Below, piece after piece: positions 26,452-34,652 of a stretch of DNA of 64,000 nucleotides (within the stretch, counting starts at the first letter, position 1; each line of letters starts with the position of its first letter). A program made the position numbers and the translations under genes. The notes beneath the pieces are model-generated. The model was given only the letters and a program-made list of their open reading frames with translations, did not search any database and was not told the origin of the DNA. This DNA is from Kordiimonadaceae bacterium (GTDB lineage Bacteria; Pseudomonadota; Alphaproteobacteria; Sphingomonadales; Emcibacteraceae), in contig JACKKT010000003.1 in assembly GCA_024236295.1 (NCBI GenBank), positions 186,001 to 250,000 of the forward strand, given 5' to 3'.

Positions 26452-26486
26452 AAAAAAGCCTCGCTTTTTATGTGAGGCTTTTTTTT
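26452..26486 (+). terminator. Rho-independent terminator
   Basis: AAAAAAGCCTC (26452-26462) pairs with GAGGCTTTTTT (from 26474), followed by a continuing T-run to 26486. The A-tract on the other side makes it usable for the convergent dienelactone hydrolase gene too. Confidence 0.85.
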
Positions 26487-26511
26487 ATGACTTTTAAAGC
26501 TAAAATTCTTT

Positions 26512-27411
26512 TTAGCTTTTTAAATTATCTGCAAAGAATTTGAGAGTGCGATCCCAGGAAAGATTTGCGGCTTTTTCATCATAACGACCTGTACTGTCAT
26601 TATGAAAACCATGGTTAACACCTTCATAGACATATTTTTCGTATTTAACACCATTTGCTTTTAATACTTCTTCATATGGTGCCCAGCTTGAGTTAACACG
26701 TTCATCAAGTCCTGCCAGATGTCCCATAAGCGGCCCTTTAACATTGCCGACAATATCATTACGCGGCGGTGTACCGTAATAAGGAACCGCTGCGTTAACA
26801 TCATTTGGTAAACTTGCTGCAAGAAAATTGCTGATATATCCGCCAAAACAGAACCCAACGACGCCGAGTTTTCCGCTTGACAGGGCATGAGATTTCAAAA
26901 AGCGGGCAGCAGCAATAAAGTCAGCCTCTATCTTTGAACGATCCAGACTGCTTTGCATGGCACGCCCCTCGTCATCATTTCCGGGATATCCGCCGAGTGT
27001 GTAAAGAGCATCAGGTGCAAAAGCAAGATAACCAGCTTTAGCAAGACGTCGTGCAACATCCTTTACATAAGGGTTAAGCCCTCTATTTTCATGCACTACC
27101 AGCACTGCCGGTGCCTTTTGCCCTTCTGTGAGGCTACTAGGCTGCACGAGATAACCGCGCCCTTCCCCATATCCATCAGGAGACGGAAATGTTGCATAAG
27201 TTGCCTTAATCGCTTCATCATTAAATGAAACCTGTTCCGCCTGGGCATAATCAGGCATTAATGCTCCTGTAAGCATCGCCATCGTAACGCCGCCAACCGC
27301 CAAAGTCGCCAGCCGGTCCATAAATTCACGGCGGTCCATCATGCCATGGGCATAGGCATCATACCAGTCAAAGGCTTCTTCAGGAATTTTGAATTTTGAA
27401 TTATTTTGCAT
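26512..27411 (-). CDS. Exported dienelactone-hydrolase-family alpha/beta hydrolase
   Basis: 299 residues. The N-terminus has MMDRREFMDRLATLAVGG followed by a hydrophobic stretch ending DYAQAEQ, as in Tat-exported hydrolases with an N-terminal helix. The hydrolase domain carries the dienelactone hydrolase triad: Cys188 in VVGFCFGG, Asp236 in AGLDERV and His267 in VNHGFHND, with VVHENRG near 105. A cysteine nucleophile separates it from ordinary esterases. Natural substrate unknown. Two dyads lie just upstream of its start. Confidence 0.87.
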   Translation of the reverse strand: MQNNSKFKIPEEAFDWYDAYAHGMMDRREFMDRLATLAVGGVTMAMLTGALMPDYAQAEQVSFNDEAIKATYATFPSPDGYGEGRGYLVQPSSLTEGQKAPAVLVVHENRGLNPYVKDVARRLAKAGYLAFAPDALYTLGGYPGNDDEGRAMQSSLDRSKIEADFIAAARFLKSHALSSGKLGVVGFCFGGYISNFLAASLPNDVNAAVPYYGTPPRNDIVGNVKGPLMGHLAGLDERVNSSWAPYEEVLKANGVKYEKYVYEGVNHGFHNDSTGRYDEKAANLSWDRTLKFFADNLKS

Positions 27412-27440
27412 GTCCGTCCTTTCATCCGATTACCATATCT

Positions 27441-27461
27441 CATAAAGTCTCGACCTTTATG
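27441..27461. promoter_or_regulatory. Operator-like dyad upstream of dienelactone hydrolase
   Basis: CATAAAG (27441-27447), spacer TCTCGAC, CTTTATG (27455-27461): perfect 7-nt arms, 30-50 nt upstream of the hydrolase ATG at 27411. The centre-to-centre spacing of 14 nt is less than a helical turn and a half, compatible with a dimeric regulator. Confidence 0.45.
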
Positions 27462-27515
27462 ATGATCATGAACCGCTCCCTATTTAATTACCTGATCTAT
27501 CGGCTTCATGATCAT
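27462..27515. promoter_or_regulatory. Second, longer inverted repeat upstream of hydrolase
   Basis: ATGATCATGAACCG (27462-27475) and CGGCTTCATGATCAT (27501-27515) are complementary over 14 positions with one extra base in the right arm and a 25-nt spacer. It begins directly after the first dyad, so the pair forms a dense regulatory patch. Confidence 0.45.
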
Positions 27516-28052
27516 TCGCAACCCCACCAAAAGGAAGAGTACCTGAAATACAAAAAATTGCAATTCTAACATGATATAATCGGATGATTCAGATGATTTT
27601 TATATATTAAGAATATTGATGCTTTGACATTACCTTTGTGCAGAGCATCCAATAGCAAGCCCAAAACGCCACCCCGAACCAATATTATTTTAAAGAACAT
27701 AAAGAACATATAGTTAATTTTTTAATTATAGAATCTAATTCCTGACCATTTAATTTGTCTATTTTAATAGGCTAAATTTGCCCTCAGAATATCAAATTAT
27801 TTAGTTTTTAAATGGCGCTTGATTTAAAAAATAATCAGTGCTATTGTATCGCCGCCTGCACCAGCGATTCTCTCCTCAGAGACATTGTTATGGTACAAGT
27901 TAACCTATTGTTTTTAAGATTACTTTCACAAAAATTCTTTGTCGCTTTTGGCTCTGCGTCAGTGAGCTATGGAGTGCCATATTATAACGTACGCCTAATT
28001 TGTGACTTAATGTCTCCTTAAATGCGACTTAATGTTTTTATACAAGTGAGCA
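27516..28052. other. AT-rich gap without a supported gene
   Basis: 537 nt, visibly more AT-rich than its neighbours. It contains a 69-codon open frame at 27812-28021 with no ribosome site and no recognisable product, and a twice-repeated GACTTAATGT near 27999 and 28026. I see no RNA gene. It marks the left edge of the frameshift island. Confidence 0.55.
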
Positions 28053-29536
28053 ATGAAAGAAAATATGGTTAATTTAATAATATTCACGGGAAGAAAAATA
28101 CACGTGCTGAAAGAATTGCTTAAATTTCAAGATAAAAAAATAGATAAATCTGCGCAGAAGAATGCTGATCGTTTTTATCTCCCCTATTATCTGCTCTGGC
28201 GGTAATCACCATCATTTTAATATATCGGCAAATCACAGCCCCAATCGTTCCATTTGAAAATTCATTTTTCCAGCTATCGCTCTGGTATGATGTTTTTGGA
28301 ATAACGCTTTTGCATTTGGTATGTTATTGCTTATTTGGCAGGTCAGCTTCGCCCTAAGATATAAATCATTTGCCCTTCTGCCTTCAGAAAAATTGCCCAC
28401 ACTTACAGTTGTCATTCCCGCCTATAATGAAGGATCCCAGGTTCTTGACACTGTAAGAAGCATAATGGCCAGCAACTATCCAAAAGACCGTTTGCAAGTC
28501 ATCTGTGTTGATGATGGTTCAAAAGATGACACATGGCTTTGGATTAATGCCGCTTATAATGAATTTGAAGGGGGCATCACCATTATCAAACAACCTTATA
28601 ATCAGGGAAAGCGTGCCGCTTTAATGGCAGGGTTTGATAAGGCAACCGGTGACGTTATTGTTACGATCGATTCCGATTCAGAAGTGCTTCCTGACACACT
28701 GGCCAATATGGCAAGCCCGTTTGTGGCTGATCAACGCATTGGTTCCGTTGCCGGTCATGTTCGTGTCCTAAATCTTAAATCCGGGATAATCCCAAAATTC
28801 TTGAAGTATCCTTCACCTGTGCTTTTGATTTTATTCGCGCCGGACAAAGCGTATATGGCGGGGTATTCTGTACACCGGGGCACTTTCCGCTTACCGGACA
28901 TCCGTACTTATGCCTTTGCTTGATGAATGGTCAAAACAGAAATTTATGGGAAAACCAGCCACCATCGGTGAAGACCGTGCCCTGACAAACTGGTCCTGGC
29001 TAATGGTCACCGGGTAGTTTATCAGCGTGATGCTGTTGTGCTTACAAAAGCACCAACCAATTTCGGGTCTTTACGGCGTATGCTGACCCGCTGGGCCAGA
29101 AGCAATGTCCGTGAAAGCCTCGTCATGTTTAATTATGTCTTTAAGGATTTCAGAAAAAGAGGCGAAGGCGCCAACTGGATACGTTTGTTCACTGTAACAC
29201 AAATGATCCGTATGACTGTATTTGAAGCCCTGAAAATAGCGTTACTGACAGCGCTGGTCATGTATAGTATCAATACATTCCTTGCGATCATTTTGGCCTG
29301 TGTCTTTGCATCCATCATGCCAAGCATTGTTTATTACCTTCGTCATCGCACGACATTTGGTTTCCGCTGGGCACTCCCCTATACTTTATACTGGATGTTC
29401 TGTCTTTCATGGATACCGCTTTGGGGGTATGCTGACCGCCAGCAACTCGAACTGGCTGACACGCACCATGCCTAACGACAAAACTCCAAGGACACCGTTC
29501 TTTCCAAATTTACCGACTGCATTCTCCAAAGGGTAA
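28053..29536 (+). pseudogene. Family 2 glycosyltransferase, broken by six frameshifts
   Basis: Joining frames gives one processive family 2 glycosyltransferase (hyaluronan/chitin-synthase-like): N-terminal membrane region, VVIPAYNEGSQ nucleotide site, VDDGSKDD, TIDSDSEV (DxD), then IRAGQSVYGGVFCTPG, GEDRALTN, the QxxRW-like RRMLTRWARSN, and C-terminal helices ending LTASNSNWLTRTMP. Frame is lost at T-runs 28172-28176 and 28293-28297, A-run 28794-28797, G-run 28877-28880, C 28990 (each one base short) and G-run 29423-29427 (one base long). No substitution-type stop was seen. An intact version would make an extracellular polysaccharide. Either recently inactivated or a sequencing artefact. Confidence 0.88.
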
Positions 29537-29546
29537 AAGTGATATG

Positions 29547-29586
29547 ATTGGGTCAGTTAAGAAGCTAATCTTTGGACTGGCCCAAT
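29547..29586. terminator. Hairpin after glycosyltransferase pseudogene
   Basis: ATTGGGTCAG (29547-29556) pairs with CTGGCCCAAT (29577-29586), with one G-U pair. The flank after it is A/T-rich but lacks a continuous U-run, so terminator function is tentative. Confidence 0.4.
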
Positions 29587-29901
29587 TAAAACTTTAATGT
29601 AAAACGAATTCTCCATTAGTATAATATCTCTAAAATACTCAACACGGCCTTTTATGGGCGTTGAGCGGACGCTACCTAAAACAATCCTGCAAAATAATTA
29701 TGACCTTTTTAATATTGGTTATTATAAAATGTAGGAACGTGTTTCTCTCCCTTATAAATCCAGATAAGCTTGACAATTTGCTGATTTGCAGAACATTTTA
29801 TTTGGGATTATTGAGTATATTTTTATTTCCCTCTAAGATATGTAAATTATATAATCCCACAATATTTTGTAAAAAGCGAGCAAGCCCACCGGAGATTTCC
29901 A
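29587..29901. other. Gap between glycosyltransferase and MscS pseudogenes
   Basis: About 315 nt, AT-rich. An open frame from 29661 has no ribosome site and an unremarkable hydrophobic translation. GGAGA at 29891-29895 belongs to the MscS gene that follows. Confidence 0.5.
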
Positions 29902-30806
29902 TTGGAAAACGAAACTATAAATAACGCTGTCGAAGAAGCAGTTTATCAGGCAATGAACCAACCGCTTTTTATTCAAGGGACTATAACAACTGTAATATTA
30001 ATCATTTCGCTTTTGATTTTAAGGTTTGCGCTCGTTCATTTCATTAGAAAGAAAGCCAAAATATTAAACAAAGACCAGCGCCAATGGATCAATCGAATTA
30101 ACAATGGGATCAGTATCAGTATAATAGTGGCGCTTATCTTAATTTGGGCCCCTCAGCTTCATACTTTTGCTTTGTCTTTAACGGCCGTTGCGGTTGCAGT
30201 CGTTTTGATAACCAAAGAACTACTAATGTGTTTAACCGGAGGATTTTTAAGGGCCTCTTCTCATCCTTTTGGAATAGGGGATTGGATAACCGTGGATGGG
30301 GTGACGGGAGAAGTTATGAAGATAACAACTATGACGACTTTAATCGAACAAATTGACGCTAAAGGTCAGAGCTATCAGTTCACAGGCAAGACAATGCAAA
30401 TTCCAAACAGCCGCTTTTTAACGGTGAATGTTGAAAATGCTAATTTCAATAAACGTTATGTCTATCACGATGTGCCAATTATGGTGCAATTTATGGATGT
30501 TGACCCATCTGTTTTAATGAAACAATTAAAAAATATTACTGAAAAATATTATGCTCCCTTTTCTGTTGACGCAGCCAAGTTTAAAGATCGCATTGAAATA
30601 AAAGCCGGCGTTGAATTTGCTGATATTGAACCCCAATTTTTCTTAAAACAACGGATGTTGGCCATAATTTGTTTACGGTTAGAATTTTTGTTCCAACGCT
30701 TGAGGCCCTTAAAACTGGGACATTGATAACACAGGATTTTCTCACTTTTGTCCATCAACAAAGAGTTAAAGCATCAAAATTAAATACACAAAAACAAGGG
30801 AAGTAA
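29902..30806 (+). pseudogene. MscS-family mechanosensitive channel with one frameshift
   Basis: TTG start at 29902 with GGAG 7 nt upstream. Three membrane helices, then the MscS pore/beta domain: AVAVAVVLITKELLMCLTGGF, HPFGIGDWITVDGVTGEV and MQIPNSRFLTVNVENANF. The frame continues normally to about residue 245, then needs one extra base, most simply in the T-run 30637-30641, to read KTTDVGHNLFTVRIFVPTLE through to a stop at 30804-30806. As written the protein would end at 30726 with an unrelated C-terminus and could still fold a channel core. Expected role is relief of osmotic downshock. Confidence 0.82.
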
Positions 30807-30895
30807 ATCATCCTTCAAATTAAAAAATACCTCAACATATTTGGATCCATAATTTGATTGAAGGTCCATAAAATAACATATTGGAGATAATCTAA

Positions 30896-32012
30896 ATGAA
30901 AAGACGTGATTTTATATTAGGGGCGGCCGCTCTGCCTGTAATGGCAGCAGTGCCGACTTTCGCACAGACCATCCTGACAAATGACGGTCGCAGTGCGCTG
31001 GTCGGTAAACCTTGGGACCCAAAAAGAAATGCGCTAATGTTTGATGCAATGGGGAAATACGCGATACTTTTACAGATGAATTGATTGAAGAGATTCTAGC
31101 TGCAGGTATGCGCGCCATTTCTGTAACATGTGGTAATCCGCGCCAGCAAAATCAGTCGATTGAAGAAAATTTCCAATCTGCCCTGGAAGAAATGTTGTGG
31201 TTCGATAACTATATCAAGGAAAAATCACAATATTACCTTAAAGCGACCTCATCGGCCGATATTGACCGCGCCCGTGCCGAGGGAAAATTAGCAATTTTTA
31301 TCTGACGCAAAATTCAGAACATTTTATGCATGATCTTGATAATGTGAATGTCTTTTACGGGATCGGGCAGCGTACCTGCCAGCTTACCTATAATTATCAG
31401 AATATGACCGGTTCCGGTTGCATGGAAAAACATGGCTCCGGAATTACTGATTTTGGCGGGTTATTAATTGAGAAACTGAATGATATCGGCATGATGATTG
31501 ATCTTTCCCATTCAAATGTTCAAACGGCGCTTGATGCTATTGAAATTTCTGAAAAGCCGATCCAGATTTCCCATACCACCTGTGATGCCCTTTATTCAAA
31601 CCCACGGGCGATGCCGGATGTGGTCTTTAAAAATCTCGCCGACAAAGGAGGTGTTGCAGGGATCACGCAAATGCGCACTTTTATGACTTTGGAACGTTAT
31701 GGCATGGTTGAGCTGTATTTTGACCATATTATGCACGCGATTAATGTTGCGGGAATTGATCATGTGGGCATCGGTTCTGACCGAGATCATCGACGCCTTG
31801 TTGTGACAGACGAGTATCTTGCCGAAATGCAGCGCGAACAGGGCGAACGGTTTGATATTCGCCGCGTCCCTCTTTATTTTGAAGAGCTTAATTCGCCGCG
31901 CCGAATGGAAGTGGTCTGGGATAAACTTCTTGAGCGTGGCTTATCAGAAGATGATGCAGAGAAAGTAACCGGGCTTAATTTTTATAATCATTATAAGAAT
32001 TTAATAGGATGA
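30896..32012 (+). pseudogene. Exported M19 dipeptidase, two frameshifts
   Basis: Start has GGAGA at 30883-30887. A Tat-like signal, MKRRDFILGAAALPVMAAVP, is followed by the renal-dipeptidase fold. Continuity is lost at G-run 31051-31054 (needs GGGGG for DAMGEIRDTFTDELIEE) and T-run 31295-31299 (needs six T for AIFYLTQNSEHFMHDLDN). After that the frame is intact: MIDLSHSNVQTALD, PIQISHTTCDAL and HVGIGSDRDH carry the metal-site histidines and Asp. The intact enzyme would cleave dipeptides in the periplasm, fitting the peptide-oriented gene content around it. As sequenced, no full product can be made. Confidence 0.85.
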
Positions 32013-32089
32013 TTCAGAATTTTGCACAATTGAGACCTTAAAACGCTCACTCACTTTGCATTTGACGATGTAAGATTAAATCTTTGACA

Positions 32090-32113
32090 GTCTGCTTTCG
32101 ACCCAAAGCGGCC
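32090..32113 (-). repeat. Short hairpin element, copy A
   Basis: 24-nt element, the reverse-complement relative of 33026-33049; the two share about 20 of 24 positions. In the + reading it begins GTCTGCTTTCG and ends AAAGCGGCC, so the ends can pair. It lies between the M19 gene and the intact membrane-protein gene. Confidence 0.55.
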
Positions 32114-32169
32114 GTTCATTATGATTTTAATTACATGACATTTTCAATATATCGTTTTAATATATTTTT

Positions 32170-32994
32170 TTGTCAATAGTAGGGGTTCAAATCGAAAATT
32201 CACTTCAATTTTTTATAGGGCTTTTGAAGCGATCCTTATCGACTTCATTAATTGTGTTTAAAAATGCAGGATATATCATTGTTTATGGGCTAGCCCTATA
32301 CATTATATATCAATTTCTAATTATACTCATTAACACAGGCCAGTTAGATATAACTGAGAATAATGGCTATAGTGCTGTAAGCGTAAAATTTATGAAAATA
32401 ACTAGCCGGGTTTTACGCCCGCTGCTGTCATATCTATATGATTATTGTTGGCTGCTACTTTTATTGGTATTAGTTTTTAACGAATTGAATGGCGTTAAAT
32501 TGTCTTTATTTCGTTGTGGGCGGGTAGTCATACAACATTTTCGTCAAATTTTTTGTTTGCTAATTTTTGTCACTTTATTATCTACAGTTCTTGTTTTTGT
32601 TTTGGGTATGTCAAACAATCAACTAATAAGTTTTATTTATCAGTATACTGCGAGACCTCTCATAAGTATTATTTTCTCCTTATCGTTTTTATACATTGTG
32701 ATGGAAAATAAAAATTGGATAAAAGCTATTTCATCAAACACATCATTTATAATTCCGCAAAATATTCTACCCTTTTTAACACTTTCTATCTTTCTGATTG
32801 CTAGCAATTTAGCCAGAAAATTAGTATTTTTGTTCTTTGAAGTGACAAATATTGGGTGGGGTGATGGTTTTATACTATTAACTAAGATAATGACACCAAC
32901 ATTGGATGTAATACTCATGTTAATGTTTGTGGGTGGAATAACGTATGTATTTAAAAATGGTAATAATCATATACAAGAACACAGTTTATCTTAG
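32170..32994 (+). CDS. Unrecognised multi-pass membrane protein, AT-rich
   Basis: 274 residues with about six hydrophobic segments (for example around 27-55, 86-107, 125-146, 157-178, 197-216, 240-262). I do not recognise a family. The frame is uninterrupted although all neighbouring genes from 28 to 34.6 kb are broken. Base composition is clearly more AT-rich than the rest of the window and codon choice leans to TTA/ATA/AAT, suggesting foreign origin. The start is weak: TTG at 32170 with no ribosome site before it. AGGGG at 32180-32184 lies inside the frame without a start codon behind it. It is flanked by inverted copies of a 24-nt element. Confidence 0.6.
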   Translation: MSIVGVQIENSLQFFIGLLKRSLSTSLIVFKNAGYIIVYGLALYIIYQFLIILINTGQLDITENNGYSAVSVKFMKITSRVLRPLLSYLYDYCWLLLLLVLVFNELNGVKLSLFRCGRVVIQHFRQIFCLLIFVTLLSTVLVFVLGMSNNQLISFIYQYTARPLISIIFSLSFLYIVMENKNWIKAISSNTSFIIPQNILPFLTLSIFLIASNLARKLVFLFFEVTNIGWGDGFILLTKIMTPTLDVILMLMFVGGITYVFKNGNNHIQEHSLS

Positions 32995-33025
32995 TTAAAA
33001 ATAGATCATTTTTATTTTTCTGAGT

Positions 33026-33049
33026 GTCCGCTTTAGGTCGGAAGCAGAC
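33026..33049 (+). repeat. Short hairpin element, copy B
   Basis: GTCCGCTTTAGG...GGAAGCAGAC, with outer 8-nt arms that pair except for one C/A mismatch. It matches copy A at 32090-32113 in the opposite orientation. Together they bracket the AT-rich membrane-protein gene. Followed by a T-rich stretch, so it may double as a terminator. Confidence 0.55.
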
Positions 33050-33075
33050 GTTCAAAAATCTGATATTTTTACTGA

Positions 33076-34064
33076 TCAATCAACAGGCGTTTCAAATTTA
33101 ACAATTTTTTGATCAATTCGGCCGAAGATTGAATTGCCGTCCTGATCAAACATATCAATTTCCACCCGGTCACCAAAGCTCATGAAGGGGGTAGATGGTT
33201 TACCGTTCGCAATGGTTTCAAGACATCGAACTTCTGCCAGACAGCAGGAGCCATCTTTTGATCCCTTGTTTGAAACGGTACCAGAGCCGACAACGGTGCC
33301 CGCCATCAGTGAACGGGTCTTGGCGGCATGGGCAATAAGATCGCAAAAGTCAAAAGTCATATCAATCCCGGCATTGGGGAGCCAACCTTTTGACCATTTA
33401 AGATTGCATGAAGCGGAAGATGAAGTTTGCAGCCATCCACACATCGCCCAGTTCATCGGGGGTCACAAATACGGGGGCAAAAGGCCGTCTGCGGTTTTGA
33501 CTGATAAAAGCCGAACTGTTTGGCAAGCTCCGCCGGAATAAGGTTCCGAAGGGAGACATCATTTAGAATGCTGATCAGTTTGATATGTTTTTGCGCACCC
33601 ATTTTGCTGACGCCGGCTGGTACATCATCGGTGATAACGGCGACTTCGGCTTCGAAATCAATGCCCCAGTCTTCGGACCCGGCAAGTACATCATCATGTG
33701 GGCCGATAAAGGCATCTGAGGCGCCCATATAAACCAGCGGGTCAGTCCAGAAACTTGGTGGCAGCTCGGCACCACGGGCTTTTCGGACCAGTTCAACATG
33801 GGTGACATAGGCGCTTCCATCTACCCAGTGGTAGGACCGTGGCAGTGGCGCATCACATAAGGCTGGGTCAAACCCCTCACCGGTCAGCTCACCCGACTGA
33901 AGGGCATCATAAAGTGCTTTAAGATCCGCTTCCACCTCTGCCCAGTTATCAAGCGCCGCCTGCATCGTGGTTACGATATGTTCTGCGCTTACATATTTTG
34001 AAAGATCTTTTGAAACGACGACCAGCTTGCCGTCTCTACCGTGTTTTAGGGATGCCAGTTTCAT
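33076..34064 (-). pseudogene. Fumarylacetoacetase-family hydrolase, three frameshifts
   Basis: Minus-strand gene reading MKLASLKHGRDGKLVVVS...; it would hydrolyse fumarylacetoacetate in tyrosine/homogentisate breakdown. The N-terminal 190 residues are continuous (SYHWVDGSAYVTH, PLVYMGASDAFIGPHDDV, DWGIDFEAEVAVITDDVP). Sense is then carried across three changes, given on the + strand: A-run 33479-33482 (one base long), CC 33437-33438 (one short) and G-run 33376-33379 (one short). After the last, NAGIDMTFDFCDLIAHAAKTRSLMAGTVVGSGTVSN runs to the stop at 33076. Divergent from a MarR gene that is also broken. The usual partner genes (hppD, hmgA) are not in the window. Confidence 0.85.
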
Positions 34065-34123
34065 TAGGTTGCTCTTTCTTTGGCTTTATGGTCTATTGAC
34101 GAATGATTTTCATAAATCTATAA

Positions 34124-34141
34124 TAGTTTCATATGTAACTA
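34124..34141. promoter_or_regulatory. MarR-type operator between fumarylacetoacetase and MarR genes
   Basis: TAGTTTCATATGTAACTA is an 18-bp dyad with a single T/T mismatch pair, placed in the 106-nt divergent promoter region, 30 nt before the MarR ATG. Size, symmetry and position fit a MarR dimer site controlling both genes. Confidence 0.6.
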
Positions 34142-34170
34142 ATTGCAAGATAAAACAGGAAATAATTTAT

Positions 34171-34652
34171 ATGTCCAATACCGATCTGCTGCTTGAGGCA
34201 TTTTTACCATATCGGCTTTCCTATCTTACCAATATGATCAGCCAGGACCTTGCCCTGCTTTATACAGAGAAATTCGGCATTGCGCATACTGAATGGCGGG
34301 TAATGGCTGTGCTTTGGATTTCACCCGGAATATCGGCCGGACAGGTCGCCCAAAAACGGCGATGGACAAAGTCGCGGTCAGCAGGGCCATAAATAATATG
34401 ATAAAAACGGGCTTATAAAGAGGGACTTTTCAGACAAGGATAAAAGGCGATCTGAACTTAAGTTATCGAAAAAAGGCCGAAAAAATGTATGAAGAAATTG
34501 TACCGCTGGTTCAAAATTATGAGCAAAAATTAATGGAAACACTCAATCAGGATGAGCAGGCCGCCCTTGATCTGATCTTAAAAAAAGCTGACCCGTTATG
34601 TCAGTGTATGAAGCCCTTTATCCTTCACTTTCATGAATACAGCGGTCTATGA
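34171..34652 (+). pseudogene. MarR-family regulator with three frameshifts
   Basis: Start at 34171 with AGGA 10 nt upstream. Joined frames give a normal MarR protein of about 160 residues: helical dimer arm, EWRVMAVLW, winged helix GQVAQKTAMDKVAVSRAINN, and the wing DKDKRRSELKLSKKG. Changes are at A-run 34352-34356 (one short), 34415 (a single A where two are needed) and A-run 34480-34485 (one long). The end overlaps the 3' end of convergent hemN by 35 bp. The pairing with a divergent fumarylacetoacetase suggests control of homogentisate catabolism. Confidence 0.83.

Noticed and set aside
27812..28021. 69-codon open frame in the AT-rich gap
   Set aside because: No ribosome site, no recognisable product, and composition looks like non-coding sequence.
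29661..29924. 87-codon open frame before the MscS gene
   Set aside because: No ribosome site, and its end runs into the well-supported TTG start of the MscS gene.
28290..30641. Programmed ribosomal frameshifting as an explanation for the broken frames
   Set aside because: Too many events in unrelated genes, both gains and losses, and no slippery-site plus pseudoknot arrangement.
32180..32195. GGTTCAAATC, resembling a tRNA T-arm
   Set aside because: Flanking bases do not pair into a T-stem and no acceptor, D or anticodon arm can be drawn; it lies in the membrane-protein reading frame.
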